From contig JBEBBU010000007.1 in assembly GCA_041158225.1 (NCBI GenBank), positions 1 through 54,890 on the forward strand: a stretch of 54,890 nucleotides of DNA, read 5' to 3'. The translations under genes and the position numbers were made by a program. Below the pieces are notes generated by a model that was not told the origin of the DNA, ran no database searches, and saw nothing but the letters and a program-made list of their open reading frames with translations. The DNA is from JBEBBU01 sp041158225 (GTDB taxonomy: Bacteria; Pseudomonadota; Gammaproteobacteria; Methylococcales; Methylococcaceae). Below are positions 1-7,982 of this stretch, one piece after another (position 1 is the first letter of the stretch; every line of letters starts with the position of its first letter).

Positions 1-285
1 CCACTTGCCGAGGCCATTGTCCAGGCCGGACAGCAGACCGAATCCCGAGAACTGCTGCGCCACAAAAAACATGGAGGAGGCGCGCAGAATGGTGAGAATC
101 ACGTTGTTCATCAGGTAGGAGGCCGTATTGGTGACTACGGATTCCTTGTAGGTTTTTCCTGGGAAAGTGATGAGTGGATGTTTCTTTTCCACATACATCA
201 GACCAAAGAAGGCGAAGATGGCAACAAGAAATACCACCTCGCTGTTGACGAGCATATTGCTGGCAGTTTCTGCTGGTGTATTCAT
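1..285 (-). CDS. Partial membrane protein, possibly sterol desaturase/fatty acid hydroxylase family (N-terminal part)
   Basis: The reading frame is open from the window edge to an ATG at 285, giving the first 95 residues. They hold a hydrophobic helix near residues 17-27, a basic YVEKKHP turn, and a second hydrophobic stretch around residues 55-70. This resembles the N-terminus of integral-membrane sterol desaturase/fatty acid hydroxylase proteins, but their His-box motifs would lie beyond the edge, so the family call is tentative. A good Shine-Dalgarno (AGGAGA) precedes the ATG. The gene follows the LOV gene at 306-761 on the same strand with 20 bases between them, so it is probably the last gene of a three-gene operon. 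Confidence 0.5.
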   Translation of the reverse strand, partial: MNTPAETASNMLVNSEVVFLVAIFAFFGLMYVEKKHPLITFPGKTYKESVVTNTASYLMNNVILTILRASSMFFVAQQFSGFGLLSGLDNGLGKW

Positions 286-305
286 GTCCTGTCTCCTGCC
301 CGCTG

Positions 306-761
306 TCAGGCAGCGGTGAACTGTCCAATGATGGCAGTTAATGAGTCAATCTCGCTTCTGGCATCGACCTGTGCCGTGATGTCGTACTGCACACCGAGGT
401 AATACAGCACCCTCTGCTTGTGATCAAGCAGCGGGACAATCTTCAGCCGGTTATGAAACAGCGTGCCGTCCTTGCGGTAGTTGCGCAGCGTCACTTCGAT
501 GGCTGAGTGGCTGTCGACCGCCTGGCGGATCTGTCTTCTGGCTTCCTGATCACGATCCTTGCCCTGCAGGAAGCGGCAGTTCTTGCCTATGATGTCTTCC
601 TGAGTGTAACCGGTGAGCCTTTCGAAAGCCTTGTTGGCATAGACGATGGGGGCATCCTCGATATCAGGGTCTGCCAGTGTCACCCCATTGACGCACTCAT
701 CCAGTATGGCTGAAAGTACCTGTGGGATCAGGCCGTTATCTTTGCTTACAACAAAACTCAT
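306..761 (-). CDS. Short LOV-domain blue-light photoreceptor
   Basis: A 151-residue stand-alone PAS/LOV protein. The photoactive motif GKNCRFLQ is at residues 59-66, and Cys62 should form the light-driven adduct with FMN C4a. The flavin-contact residues Asn94, Asn104 and Gln125 sit at the expected places. Beyond the core only a short C-terminal helix remains, with no kinase, GGDEF or HTH output domain, as in the short Pseudomonas LOV proteins. I chose the ATG at 761 because GAGG lies about 8 bases upstream; the longer start at 797 has no visible ribosome site and would overlap the preceding gene. Signalling is probably by dimer rearrangement or partner binding. The upstream neighbour is an SRPBCC protein, the downstream one a membrane protein. 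Confidence 0.9.
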   Translation of the reverse strand: MSFVVSKDNGLIPQVLSAILDECVNGVTLADPDIEDAPIVYANKAFERLTGYTQEDIIGKNCRFLQGKDRDQEARRQIRQAVDSHSAIEVTLRNYRKDGTLFHNRLKIVPLLDHKQRVLYYLGVQYDITAQVDARSEIDSLTAIIGQFTAA

Positions 762-765
762 GGTG

Positions 766-1266
766 TCATCCTCGGGTCTGGAGGGTTGGTGATTCATTCA
801 GCAGGCGGCCTATGTTTTCCACAGTTTTTTCGGCGCCTTCTTCTATGGCAATGCGGATGAGCTTCTGGAACGGCCGCATGAAAAGTTCGAGCTGGCGCAG
901 TTCAAAACGGAAGGTCAGGGTTGACAGTGCCTGATCTTCATCGGATCGTTCCACCATGTAGCACTGTGAGAAGGGCGCTTCTTCACCCTCAACCACAAAT
1001 TCTTCATTCGGCCGATAGGTGGTCACGCACAAAATACTTTCTTCGGGACAGCCGCGCTCTACTCTCAGCTGTCTTGCTCTGGCTCCCTGACGCACAACAT
1101 CGCCGTCGATAGGTTCAAATTCAACAACCTCTGGCGCCCATCGGGTATAGTTTTCAAAAAATCTGTCAGCCACAAAGGCAAATATATCCTTCTGATCCGC
1201 TCGGATATCAATGCTGGCTTCACCCGTCAGCGGGGCTGGTGTATCGAAGGGAGTCTTGATTAGCAT
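766..1266 (-). CDS. SRPBCC (START-like) family protein
   Basis: A 166-residue soluble protein with the shape of a polyketide-cyclase/dehydrase (SRPBCC) ligand-binding domain. It starts with a beta strand followed by IRADQKDIFAFVADRF and NYTRWAPEV, and ends in a long amphipathic helix (residues 130-155) that would close over the hydrophobic cavity. There is no signal peptide. Its stop codon lies 5 bases before the LOV start, so the two are almost certainly co-translated. A hydrophobic-ligand carrier could link light sensing to the membrane enzyme encoded next, but that is inference and the ligand is unknown. Confidence 0.75.
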   Translation of the reverse strand: MLIKTPFDTPAPLTGEASIDIRADQKDIFAFVADRFFENYTRWAPEVVEFEPIDGDVVRQGARARQLRVERGCPEESILCVTTYRPNEEFVVEGEEAPFSQCYMVERSDEDQALSTLTFRFELRQLELFMRPFQKLIRIAIEEGAEKTVENIGRLLNESPTLQTRG

Positions 1267-1510
1267 GAGTAACGCCTCGCTTGCCGGGGGCAGTCTGTCT
1301 GTCCTCTATCTATGATACATCTCAAGGCGCTTGAGTTCTCTGTTCTCGAAGCGGTGATGACTGATCAGTGACAGGTTTCGCAGTTTTTGGCCGGTCAGGT
1401 TCACCGGGGCGGGATGAGACTGGATCCAGATTGGTGGGTCACTTGATTTTTGCGGGGTAGGCAACCTATGCTTGCCGGACATTCATCCGGATGTCTGAAG
1501 GAGATTTCCT

Positions 1511-1780
1511 ATGGCGCGTCAGTCCAGTCGGTTTTATCTGCTGTTAATGGTTTCACTGCTGTCAACCACGGCCCATGCATGGGCACCAGCAGGTCCACCG
1601 GGTACGCCTGTGTCACGTAATACGGCAGGTGCTGGTGCGCCCGGTGTGGGTGTTGCGCCTGTGCCGGGTGCAGCAGGCCGCGGCGCTCCCGGTACGCCAG
1701 TGTCGCGTAATACGGCAGGTGCGGGTGCACCGGGTGTGGGTGTTGCACCTGTTGCCGGTGCGCCCGCTCACCGACGCTAG
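1511..1780 (+). CDS. Small exported Gly/Pro/Ala-rich repeat protein
   Basis: An 89-residue protein with a clear signal peptide (SRFYLLLMVSLLSTTAHA, cleavage near residue 23). The rest is two copies of a 30-residue low-complexity unit beginning GTPVSRNTAGAGAPGVGV, followed by a basic tail. The ribosome site AAGGAG sits about 7 bases before the ATG. The composition predicts a disordered periplasmic or surface peptide. I do not recognise a family. The minus strand also has an open frame here, but it is a by-product of the GC-rich repeat. It converges with the gene at 1808-2473. Confidence 0.6.
   Translation: MARQSSRFYLLLMVSLLSTTAHAWAPAGPPGTPVSRNTAGAGAPGVGVAPVPGAAGRGAPGTPVSRNTAGAGAPGVGVAPVAGAPAHRR
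1601..1767 (+). repeat. Two-copy direct repeat, 90-base period, inside a coding region
   Basis: Unit 1 starts at 1601 and unit 2 at 1691. They differ mostly at third codon positions, so the repeat is maintained at protein level rather than being a very recent duplication. It encodes the GTPVSRNTAGAG units of the exported peptide at 1511-1780. Confidence 0.85.
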
Positions 1781-1807
1781 TGCCGCCTGTTCTTCAGGGT
1801 GGATCTG

Positions 1808-2473
1808 CTATTGCAGATCGAGCGCATAGACCCGTGTTCGCATGCGGGCGCGGTCGGTTTCGAGGTAAAGCAGAGGTTCCCGCCTGTTGAAGTAGAGCCC
1901 CTGACTGTGTCTGATCGTTGAGCTGCTCTGCTCCTGGGAACTGTTCTGGCTGCCCAGCATGACCCAGCTGAGTTTGCCTTCGGTGCCTGTATCCAGTATG
2001 TAATCGTAATGGGTTGCCGCATCACCATGACTTTTGGTGATGCGGATATAGTGGTGACTGGTTTCTCCCTGAATGCTGGCGACTTCGATGGCAAGTTCGG
2101 CACAAAGGGCGAGGCAGTCCTGTCGGGTAACCTGTACAGGAAGAAGGCCGGTCTGTTCCAGATCGCCCTGTGTATTGAACAGGCTGATAAAGGCAGGGGT
2201 GGGCGGCAATGATGCGGTGGAGGCTTCCGCCGCGGGAAGCTTCAGGCTTCCTGCTCCCTGCACAACGGCAGCCGCGCCGCCGCTGGCAAGAGGAAATATC
2301 TGGATGATATGCTCCTCAGCCCGTTTACCCGGCATGTAGCCTGCGAGTGTTGCATGATCAATCTGGTATTTGAGGATCTTTCTTGCGCTTGCGTTGGCAT
2401 CGGCGGCCATGCACAGGCAGCATGCTGCCAGGATGAACTGCAGCAGCATGTTGGCGGCTTCTGTGTTTCTCAT
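1808..2473 (-). CDS. Hypothetical exported protein
   Basis: A 221-residue protein with an N-terminal signal sequence (LLQFILAACCLCMAADANA) and a hydrophilic remainder. It has no recognised motif; its two mature cysteines (CLALC) are close together near residues 119-123. Its ATG overlaps the stop codon of the monoheme protein gene (2470-3705) as ATGA, so the two are translationally coupled and likely act together in the periplasm. The function is unknown. Confidence 0.7.
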   Translation of the reverse strand: MRNTEAANMLLQFILAACCLCMAADANASARKILKYQIDHATLAGYMPGKRAEEHIIQIFPLASGGAAAVVQGAGSLKLPAAEASTASLPPTPAFISLFNTQGDLEQTGLLPVQVTRQDCLALCAELAIEVASIQGETSHHYIRITKSHGDAATHYDYILDTGTEGKLSWVMLGSQNSSQEQSSSTIRHSQGLYFNRREPLLYLETDRARMRTRVYALDLQ

Positions 2474-3705
2474 GGCGTCACGGCATCCAGCGGGCAGTTC
2501 TGTGTTTTGCTGCCGACAGCGTTAGGACACAGCGCCAGTGACCAGAGAAAATCCACGGGCTGGAATATCGGCTGAACCACAGGCGTGAAACCCGAGAAGA
2601 ACCATCCTGGGTCGGGGGTGCCGTAATAGCTCTGTCCCATAGCTGTTAGAGGCATCAGAGTCGCATCGCCTGTGGCATCCGTGCTTGCGCGCGCATGGCA
2701 GGTTGGGCAGCTGGAGGTGGTCTGCAGGCCAAACTCGCTGACAGAGTTGCCGAGAATGAAGGGGCGTCCCTGAGGGGTGGTGAAACTGGTCATGGTGCCA
2801 TTCAGCGCATAGTGCGACCAGAGTTTGCTGTTCAGACGGTTTTTACGGAAAGTCTGCAGCAGTTTGCCCGACATCTTGCCTTTGTCAGTAGTCGCAAACT
2901 GGTCGCTGGTCTTGAGGAAGCGGTTGAAACAGGGATTGTCCTTGTGTTCGAAGCTGCTCCAGAACCATTGAGGCAGTGATTTCTTCATGATCTGCAGGCT
3001 GATCAGCAGCCATGTATTGCCCCGGGTATCCTGTTGCCAGTAATAATTTTCAATATCGATGGTTTTAGCCAGAGCGGATTCAGCCTGGGTCAGCGTTATC
3101 CAGTTGGCCTTGACGATCACGGCGTCAGCCGGCAGGTTGGCTGCCAGGCCCGATTCGAAACTGGCGCGCTTGCCGGAAGTGAACCATAGTTGCCGGTCGA
3201 TGATGTACTTGAAGGCAGCCTGATTCATGCGTACTTCGGAAGCACCAGAGGCAAAAATGCTGCAACTGGTTGATGGGGCGGTCTCTGATCCTTCCATGCG
3301 CAAGGTTTGCAGTAGCGATCGCCGGCCATTGAAGCTGTGTTCGATGTCTGCCACGGTTTTCCAGGCAGGGGGGCGGTCAGGGGCAGGTGCTGCGGGAAAT
3401 ATCTCGGATATTTCAGGCCAGGAGCGCCAGAAAGGATAGTTTTTTACCCTCTTGGAGGGCTGGGGACTGCTGACTTCCGCAAAAGCTTCCCACGCCGCCT
3501 GGTCACTACGCTGGATGGAGGGATTGCTGATAGTGCCCTGTGGAACGGCGCTGCCAGGGCAGACGGCTTCCGCCGGCATGGCAGGGCCTTCTTCGGTATC
3601 AATAAGGGCGCCACAGTGTTCTTCAGCGCTGGCTGTCATCGGAGCAGCCAGCAGTAGCAGAAGCAGCAGTACAGGCTGTTTGCACGTCAGGATCATCGTT
3701 CTCAC
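2470..3705 (-). CDS. Exported monoheme c-type protein, function unknown
   Basis: A 411-residue protein with a signal peptide (leucine-rich core, cleavage after TASA near residue 27). A single CPTCH haem-attachment motif lies near residue 335, after a long non-haem region containing several tryptophan and aromatic segments (NYPFWRSWPEI, NYYWQQD, QWFWSSF). Extra cysteines around residues 31-49 and near the C-terminus could form disulfides. The length and the late position of the motif do not fit small electron-carrier cytochromes, so a haem-dependent enzyme or sensor is possible. It is 15 bases downstream of bepA and coupled to the exported protein that follows, so all three may form one envelope operon. 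Confidence 0.7.
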   Translation of the reverse strand: MRTMILTCKQPVLLLLLLLAAPMTASAEEHCGALIDTEEGPAMPAEAVCPGSAVPQGTISNPSIQRSDQAAWEAFAEVSSPQPSKRVKNYPFWRSWPEISEIFPAAPAPDRPPAWKTVADIEHSFNGRRSLLQTLRMEGSETAPSTSCSIFASGASEVRMNQAAFKYIIDRQLWFTSGKRASFESGLAANLPADAVIVKANWITLTQAESALAKTIDIENYYWQQDTRGNTWLLISLQIMKKSLPQWFWSSFEHKDNPCFNRFLKTSDQFATTDKGKMSGKLLQTFRKNRLNSKLWSHYALNGTMTSFTTPQGRPFILGNSVSEFGLQTTSSCPTCHARASTDATGDATLMPLTAMGQSYYGTPDPGWFFSGFTPVVQPIFQPVDFLWSLALCPNAVGSKTQNCPLDAVTP

Positions 3706-3720
3706 CTTAACTGTGGTGGT

Positions 3721-5226
3721 TTAGCGGTTATGTATCATGTCATTTTCTTCTTCAAGGAGAACACGGAGACGCTCGTGTATGGTCGACATGACCTGCTGGT
3801 TGGAACTGCCGGTTTTCAGTGCCAGTTGCAGTTGCATGATAGCAGCCCGTGGCTGACCTGCGAGGTAATAGTATTCGGCAATATAACGGTGTGACTCTGC
3901 TTCCCTGCCCAGTTTGCTCAGTGCTTCAGCCAGTAGCGCATAGACGTCAGGGGTATCGTGAAAGCGGCTGCTGTAGTTGATAAGGTGGTGGCGTGCTTCT
4001 TCTGCCCTGCCGGCCCTCAGATAGGCAATGGCCTGGTTGAGCAGCATGGCCTGATTGTCGGGAAAGCGCTGCAATGCAAGGCGGTATAGTTCCAGCGCCG
4101 CATCGTAGTGCTTAGCCTCGTATTCGGCTTCTGCCAGTGCATTGTAGAAGTTGGCCTGTTCCGGGTATTTCTGTACCAGCTTTTGCAGGCTGGCCTTGCC
4201 GGTTTCAATCTGGTTGTCGCCTACCTGGGCCAGTGCCAGACCATATCGGCTGACATCCTGCTGCTGCGGGGTACCAATGCCCGCCACTGATTTGAAGTAG
4301 TTGACGGCATCGCCTGGGCTGCGCATGGTGGCGACCCGCAGTTTGGCTCGCGTCAGCTGATAGGCGAAGGAGTCAGGATACTGTTTGTAGGTATATTGCT
4401 CGGCCCTGCCGCGGGTATCTGAAATACGGGATACTGTGACTGGATGGGTCAGCAGGAACTCGGGCAGGCGGTTGCCATTGGCAAAGCGGGTTGACTGTTG
4501 CATGCGTTCGAAGAACAGGGGCATGCTGCGCGGATCAAACTGAGATGAGGCCAGAATCTTCATGCCCACCCGGTCAGCTTCAGCTTCATTGTCACGCGTG
4601 AAGTTGATCTGGAACTGGGAGCTGGCGGCCATGGCACCCATCATGGCGGCCTGGGCGGCCTGTCCGCCACCGGCTGCGCCAAGCAGGGCGGCAGCCAGCA
4701 TGCCTACGGCGGTCGGGATGGACATGCGGCTGGCGGCCTGGAATGTCTGGTAAAGATGGCGCTGGGTGACGTGAGCGATTTCATGACCCATGACCGAGGC
4801 GAGCTCGCTCTCGGATTCAGTGGTCAGGATCAATCCGGAATTGACGCCGATATAGCCGCCCGGTCCTGCAAAAGCGTTAATGTTGGGATCCTTGACCACG
4901 AAAAAGTGGAATGCCTGTCCCGGCGTATCACTATGCTCCACCAGCTTTTGTCCCAGAGACTGTATATAATCCGTAATTTCAGGATCTTCTGATATTTCGG
5001 TCTGATTGTGCAGGTTCCGGAAGAAGGCTTCACCCAGTTCTTTTTCCTGCTGCGGGGTAAACAGCGTCCCGGTCGGATCTCCCATGTCAGGAAGATCCAG
5101 ATTGAGTGGCTCGCCTCCCATGGCGGGGGGCGTTGACAGCAGGATCAATCCAAGCAGGACTGTGCCAGAAGCATTCTGGATGCGTTGCAGACGGGATCTA
5201 GTGGCGCCGCGTGGAGTAGGATGCAT
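3721..5226 (-). CDS. bepA: BepA-like periplasmic M48 metalloprotease/chaperone with TPR domain
   Basis: About 501 residues. After a signal sequence (TVLLGLILLSTPPAMG) comes an M48 protease domain with the zinc motif HEIAH (His148, Glu149, His152 from this start) and the third-ligand region NEAEADRVG. It is followed by a glycine/alanine-rich membrane-facing stretch and C-terminal TPR repeats (NFYNALAEAEYEAKHYDAAL and similar). BepA degrades or helps assemble outer-membrane proteins such as LptD at the BAM complex. The length matches the E. coli protein (487). Two starts are possible: ATG at 5226, whose complement overlaps the tusD ATG, and an upstream TTG at 5253 with a purine-rich stretch in front. 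I used the ATG. Confidence 0.88.
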   Translation of the reverse strand: MHPTPRGATRSRLQRIQNASGTVLLGLILLSTPPAMGGEPLNLDLPDMGDPTGTLFTPQQEKELGEAFFRNLHNQTEISEDPEITDYIQSLGQKLVEHSDTPGQAFHFFVVKDPNINAFAGPGGYIGVNSGLILTTESESELASVMGHEIAHVTQRHLYQTFQAASRMSIPTAVGMLAAALLGAAGGGQAAQAAMMGAMAASSQFQINFTRDNEAEADRVGMKILASSQFDPRSMPLFFERMQQSTRFANGNRLPEFLLTHPVTVSRISDTRGRAEQYTYKQYPDSFAYQLTRAKLRVATMRSPGDAVNYFKSVAGIGTPQQQDVSRYGLALAQVGDNQIETGKASLQKLVQKYPEQANFYNALAEAEYEAKHYDAALELYRLALQRFPDNQAMLLNQAIAYLRAGRAEEARHHLINYSSRFHDTPDVYALLAEALSKLGREAESHRYIAEYYYLAGQPRAAIMQLQLALKTGSSNQQVMSTIHERLRVLLEEENDMIHNR

Positions 5227-5587
5227 GAAATTTGCGATACAGGTGAATGCCAACCCCTGGAGCAGCTGGGGAGCCAGAACCGCCTACCAGTTTAGCAGAG
5301 CTGTTCTGGCTGGTGGCGATGAAATCATACGAATCTTTTTCTATCAGGATGGTGTTTTCCATGCGGTGCGGATTCACGATATGTCTCCTGCCATGCCTGA
5401 CTGGTGTGCGCTGGCGCGTGAAGCGGATGTGGAACTGGTGCTTTGTGTCTCGGCCGTACAGCGAAGAGGGCTTCTTGGTGCCAGTGGAAGGGATATGGGG
5501 ATTCTGATGCCAGAATTCAAGCTTGGCGGTCTGGGGTTGTGGGTCGATGCCTGTATGCGTGCTGACCGGCATATGGTTTTTGCATGA
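5225..5587 (+). CDS. tusD: Sulfurtransferase subunit TusD/DsrE
   Basis: A 120-residue DsrE-family protein that starts MKFAIQVNANPWSS. The active cysteine is Cys74 in LVLCVSAVQRRGLL, equivalent to Cys78 of E. coli TusD, which carries the persulfide. TusBCD forms a hexamer that passes sulfur from TusA to TusE for tRNA 2-thiouridine synthesis, or, as DsrEFH, works in sulfur oxidation. A strong GGAG lies about 8 bases before the ATG. The ATG overlaps the bepA ATG on the other strand (CATG at 5224-5227), so any promoter must lie within bepA. Confidence 0.88.
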   Translation: MKFAIQVNANPWSSWGARTAYQFSRAVLAGGDEIIRIFFYQDGVFHAVRIHDMSPAMPDWCALAREADVELVLCVSAVQRRGLLGASGRDMGILMPEFKLGGLGLWVDACMRADRHMVFA

Positions 5588-5946
5588 TGCCCATGCAGCC
5601 TTCCTGTCTTTTTGTCATTCGCCATCTGCCGGCAAGGCTGACGGTGGCGGCTGAGATACTGGATCAGATACTTATGGCCGCAGCCTTTGACATGCCTGTC
5701 AGTATCCTGTTCATGGATGAAGGTGTCGTCACCCTGACGCTTGGGCAGACAGACGGAGAACCGCCCGCAGTTGCCAGTATGTATGGTGCACTGGCATTTC
5801 ACGATAATGTGACCATGGTGGTCGAGGCTGAATCCATGCATGCCTTACATCTTGTTGCGGAGGATCTCTGCCTGCCGGTCAGTGTCATGCCTCGGTCTGA
5901 GCTTGCCGCCTGGATGCGGCAACATCACATTCTGCAAGGCGTCTGA
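5584..5946 (+). CDS. tusC: Sulfurtransferase subunit TusC/DsrF
   Basis: A 120-residue DsrE/F-like fold protein (SCLFVIRHLPAR, then VSILFMDEGV and FHDNVTMVVEAESM). It is the structural partner in the TusBCD/DsrEFH heterohexamer and usually not catalytic. The start codon overlaps the tusD stop (ATGA), and the order tusD-tusC-tusB is the usual one. Confidence 0.85.
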   Translation: MMPMQPSCLFVIRHLPARLTVAAEILDQILMAAAFDMPVSILFMDEGVVTLTLGQTDGEPPAVASMYGALAFHDNVTMVVEAESMHALHLVAEDLCLPVSVMPRSELAAWMRQHHILQGV

Positions 5947-5947
5947 T

Positions 5948-6247
5948 ATGGAAGGTATCCTGCATTGTGTGGTCGCCCGGGCTCCAGGACTTCAGTCATG
6001 TCTGGCGCGTCTTGCAGAGGGTGATGCGGTCCTGCTGATGCAGGACGCTGTCATTCATGCGCTGCATGGCGGTGCGCTGGATGCTTGTGATGCTGCTGGT
6101 TCGGGTGTGGTTTTCTATGTCCTCAGTCCGCATCTGGCCTGGCTGGGTTTGGCCGATGCCAGACTGGCTGATAGCTGTACGCCTCTGGATTATGCTGGCA
6201 TGGTGGAGCTTGTGCGTAGTTACAGGCATACGCTGAACTGGAGCTGA
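5948..6247 (+). CDS. tusB: Sulfurtransferase subunit TusB/DsrH
   Basis: A 99-residue protein starting MEGILHCVVARAPGL, with the family pattern GDAVLLMQDAV and a C-terminal LDYAGMVELV. Cys18 falls where DsrH of sulfur oxidisers has its conserved cysteine (Cys20); E. coli TusB lacks it. The ATG follows the tusC stop by one base. It completes the hexamer with TusC and TusD. Confidence 0.82.
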   Translation: MEGILHCVVARAPGLQSCLARLAEGDAVLLMQDAVIHALHGGALDACDAAGSGVVFYVLSPHLAWLGLADARLADSCTPLDYAGMVELVRSYRHTLNWS

Positions 6248-6250
6248 ATC

Positions 6251-6586
6251 GTGGACACATGGCCGTTGCAGCTTGAGCAGATTCCGCGAACGGAAGCGGG
6301 ATTCCTGTTGCGCGGTGATGACTGGCATGAAGATCTGGCTGTTGCGCTGGCGGCGAGTCAGTCGCTGATATTGAGTGATGCGCACTGGCAGATTATCCGT
6401 TTTATCCGTGATTACCATGCGCAGTACAGACAGCTCCCCAATGCCAGAGTCTTTGTGAAAGCACTGCAAAAAGCCTTGGGTCACGAGATTGGAAACAATC
6501 TCTATCTGCATCAGCTGTTTCCTGGCGGGCCGTTACGGCAGGCCTGCCTGATTGCTGGATTGCCAAAGCCCCCGGGGTGTCTGTAG
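6251..6586 (+). CDS. tusE: TusE/DsrC-family sulfur carrier with both C-terminal cysteines
   Basis: A 111-residue DsrC/TusE protein with a GTG start three bases after tusB. The helical body includes HWQIIRFIRDYHAQY, and the flexible C-terminal arm ends in ACLIAGLPKPPGCL. It carries the penultimate Cys110 found in all members and also Cys99, eleven positions earlier. E. coli TusE lacks that second cysteine, while sulfur-metabolism DsrC proteins use the pair to hold a trisulfide or disulfide. It accepts sulfur from the TusBCD complex. Whether the partner is MnmA (tRNA) or a redox pathway cannot be told here, because no dsrAB is in the window. Confidence 0.87.
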   Translation: MDTWPLQLEQIPRTEAGFLLRGDDWHEDLAVALAASQSLILSDAHWQIIRFIRDYHAQYRQLPNARVFVKALQKALGHEIGNNLYLHQLFPGGPLRQACLIAGLPKPPGCL

Positions 6587-6615
6587 ACTGAACATCATCC
6601 AGCATCAGGATTGTC

Positions 6616-7908
6616 ATGCCGCTATCGTCCCCGTCCCCTTATCCGCTGCAGGCTTCACTATGGCGTGTCGCGCCGCTCCTGCTGATATTCACCATGTTCA
6701 TGGTGCCCGTGCCCGCCATGTCTGAAGTAGATCAGGTTGCATCTGATGTGCCTGGCCTGCTGCAGTTTGACGCATCCCTCAATCTGCATCAGGTCGTGGA
6801 AGCGACTTATGCCAGCTATCCCCAGCAGGCCATCATTGATGCGATGCAGCAGGAAAGTCAGGCGCTGGAACAGCGATCGGACAGCTGGTTGCCCGGATAT
6901 TCCCAGATCTATCTCCAGAATAACCAGAATGTGGCAGGTGATGGCGAGGGCATGACCCAGACCGGTTACCAGATACCGCTCTGGCGCTGGGGACAGCGTG
7001 ATGTCAGTCGTAACGTGACTGACAAGGCTATCCAGAGTTCTGAGTCATTTGCCCATGCGGTCAGACTTGAAGTGGCAGGCATGCTGCGCGAGAGGCTGTG
7101 GCAGATGAAGCTGGCAGAAAACCGTCTTGCTTTTGCCAGCAGTATTTACGAGGTTTCCACGCAACTGGTCAGGACAGTGAAAAGGCGTGTCGAGCTTGGC
7201 GATCTTGCACCTCAGGATCTTCTGCTGGCAGAAAGCGATTCCCTGGAAAAAAAGACGGGCCTGACACAGGCAGAGCTTGACCTCCAGCATGCGCATCAGG
7301 CTTATGCCAATCTGAGCCGTCTGAACCGGGCACCTGTCCATATTGAGGAAGAACTGCATACCGTGAAGTCGGTGCCGGAGGACCATCCAGCACTGTTCGC
7401 CCTGAATGCCATGGTGGAGAGAGCGCAGGCCGATGTGTCATTTACCAGAGAATGGAAGCAGGGCGCCCAGCCAACGCTGCTGATTGGTACCCAGCACCGG
7501 AATTTTTACACCAAAGGCACGCAGAATGATTCCAATGTGGTCATCCAGATTCCATTAGGCGGGGATGACTACAATGCACCTTTTGTGGCTCAGGCGAATC
7601 TGACGCTGAATCAGCGTATTACCGAGCGCAATACGCTGGCAAGAGACCTTGAGCGACGCTTCAATCAGGCGGAGCAGAGCCTGGCGGCAGACCGCAAGGC
7701 TCTGGATATAGCCCAGCGCCGGCGTGAAATTGCTGAAACCCAGATCCGTCTGAACCGTCTGGCTTTCGAGGCTGGCGAGATCCACATGATTGATTTTCTC
7801 AAGGTGCAGTCTGCGGCCCAGGCTTCCATCTGGGATGCCACGCTACGCGAGATCATCATGCAGCGGGATATTGCTGCCTATCACCAGGTGATCGGTCGAG
7901 TGCCATGA
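6616..7908 (+). CDS. TolC-family outer-membrane efflux protein
   Basis: A 430-residue protein with an N-terminal signal (LLLIFTMFMVPVPAMS) and two long coiled-coil halves typical of outer-membrane efflux channels. Conserved features include ETQIRLNRLAFEAGEIHMIDFLKVQSAAQ-type helices near the C-terminus. It has no lipobox. No adaptor or pump gene lies beside it, so it is an orphan channel; the closest paralogues in the window are at 48704-50227 and 53488-54890. The start ATG has CAGGA about 6 bases upstream. The gene sits between tusE and amiC on the same strand. Confidence 0.8.
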   Translation: MPLSSPSPYPLQASLWRVAPLLLIFTMFMVPVPAMSEVDQVASDVPGLLQFDASLNLHQVVEATYASYPQQAIIDAMQQESQALEQRSDSWLPGYSQIYLQNNQNVAGDGEGMTQTGYQIPLWRWGQRDVSRNVTDKAIQSSESFAHAVRLEVAGMLRERLWQMKLAENRLAFASSIYEVSTQLVRTVKRRVELGDLAPQDLLLAESDSLEKKTGLTQAELDLQHAHQAYANLSRLNRAPVHIEEELHTVKSVPEDHPALFALNAMVERAQADVSFTREWKQGAQPTLLIGTQHRNFYTKGTQNDSNVVIQIPLGGDDYNAPFVAQANLTLNQRITERNTLARDLERRFNQAEQSLAADRKALDIAQRRREIAETQIRLNRLAFEAGEIHMIDFLKVQSAAQASIWDATLREIIMQRDIAAYHQVIGRVP

Positions 7909-7982
7909 TTTCATCTGTTGCAGAATTGCCTATTGCAGATGAGAGCGGTCCGGGTTACTTTTAAGGCATATTCCCGAGATCC

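Noticed and set aside
1509..1748. 79-codon minus-strand frame opposite the Gly/Pro repeat
   Set aside because: It is a His/Pro-rich shadow of the GC-rich repeat, with no ribosome site; the plus strand has a signal peptide and a good ribosome site.
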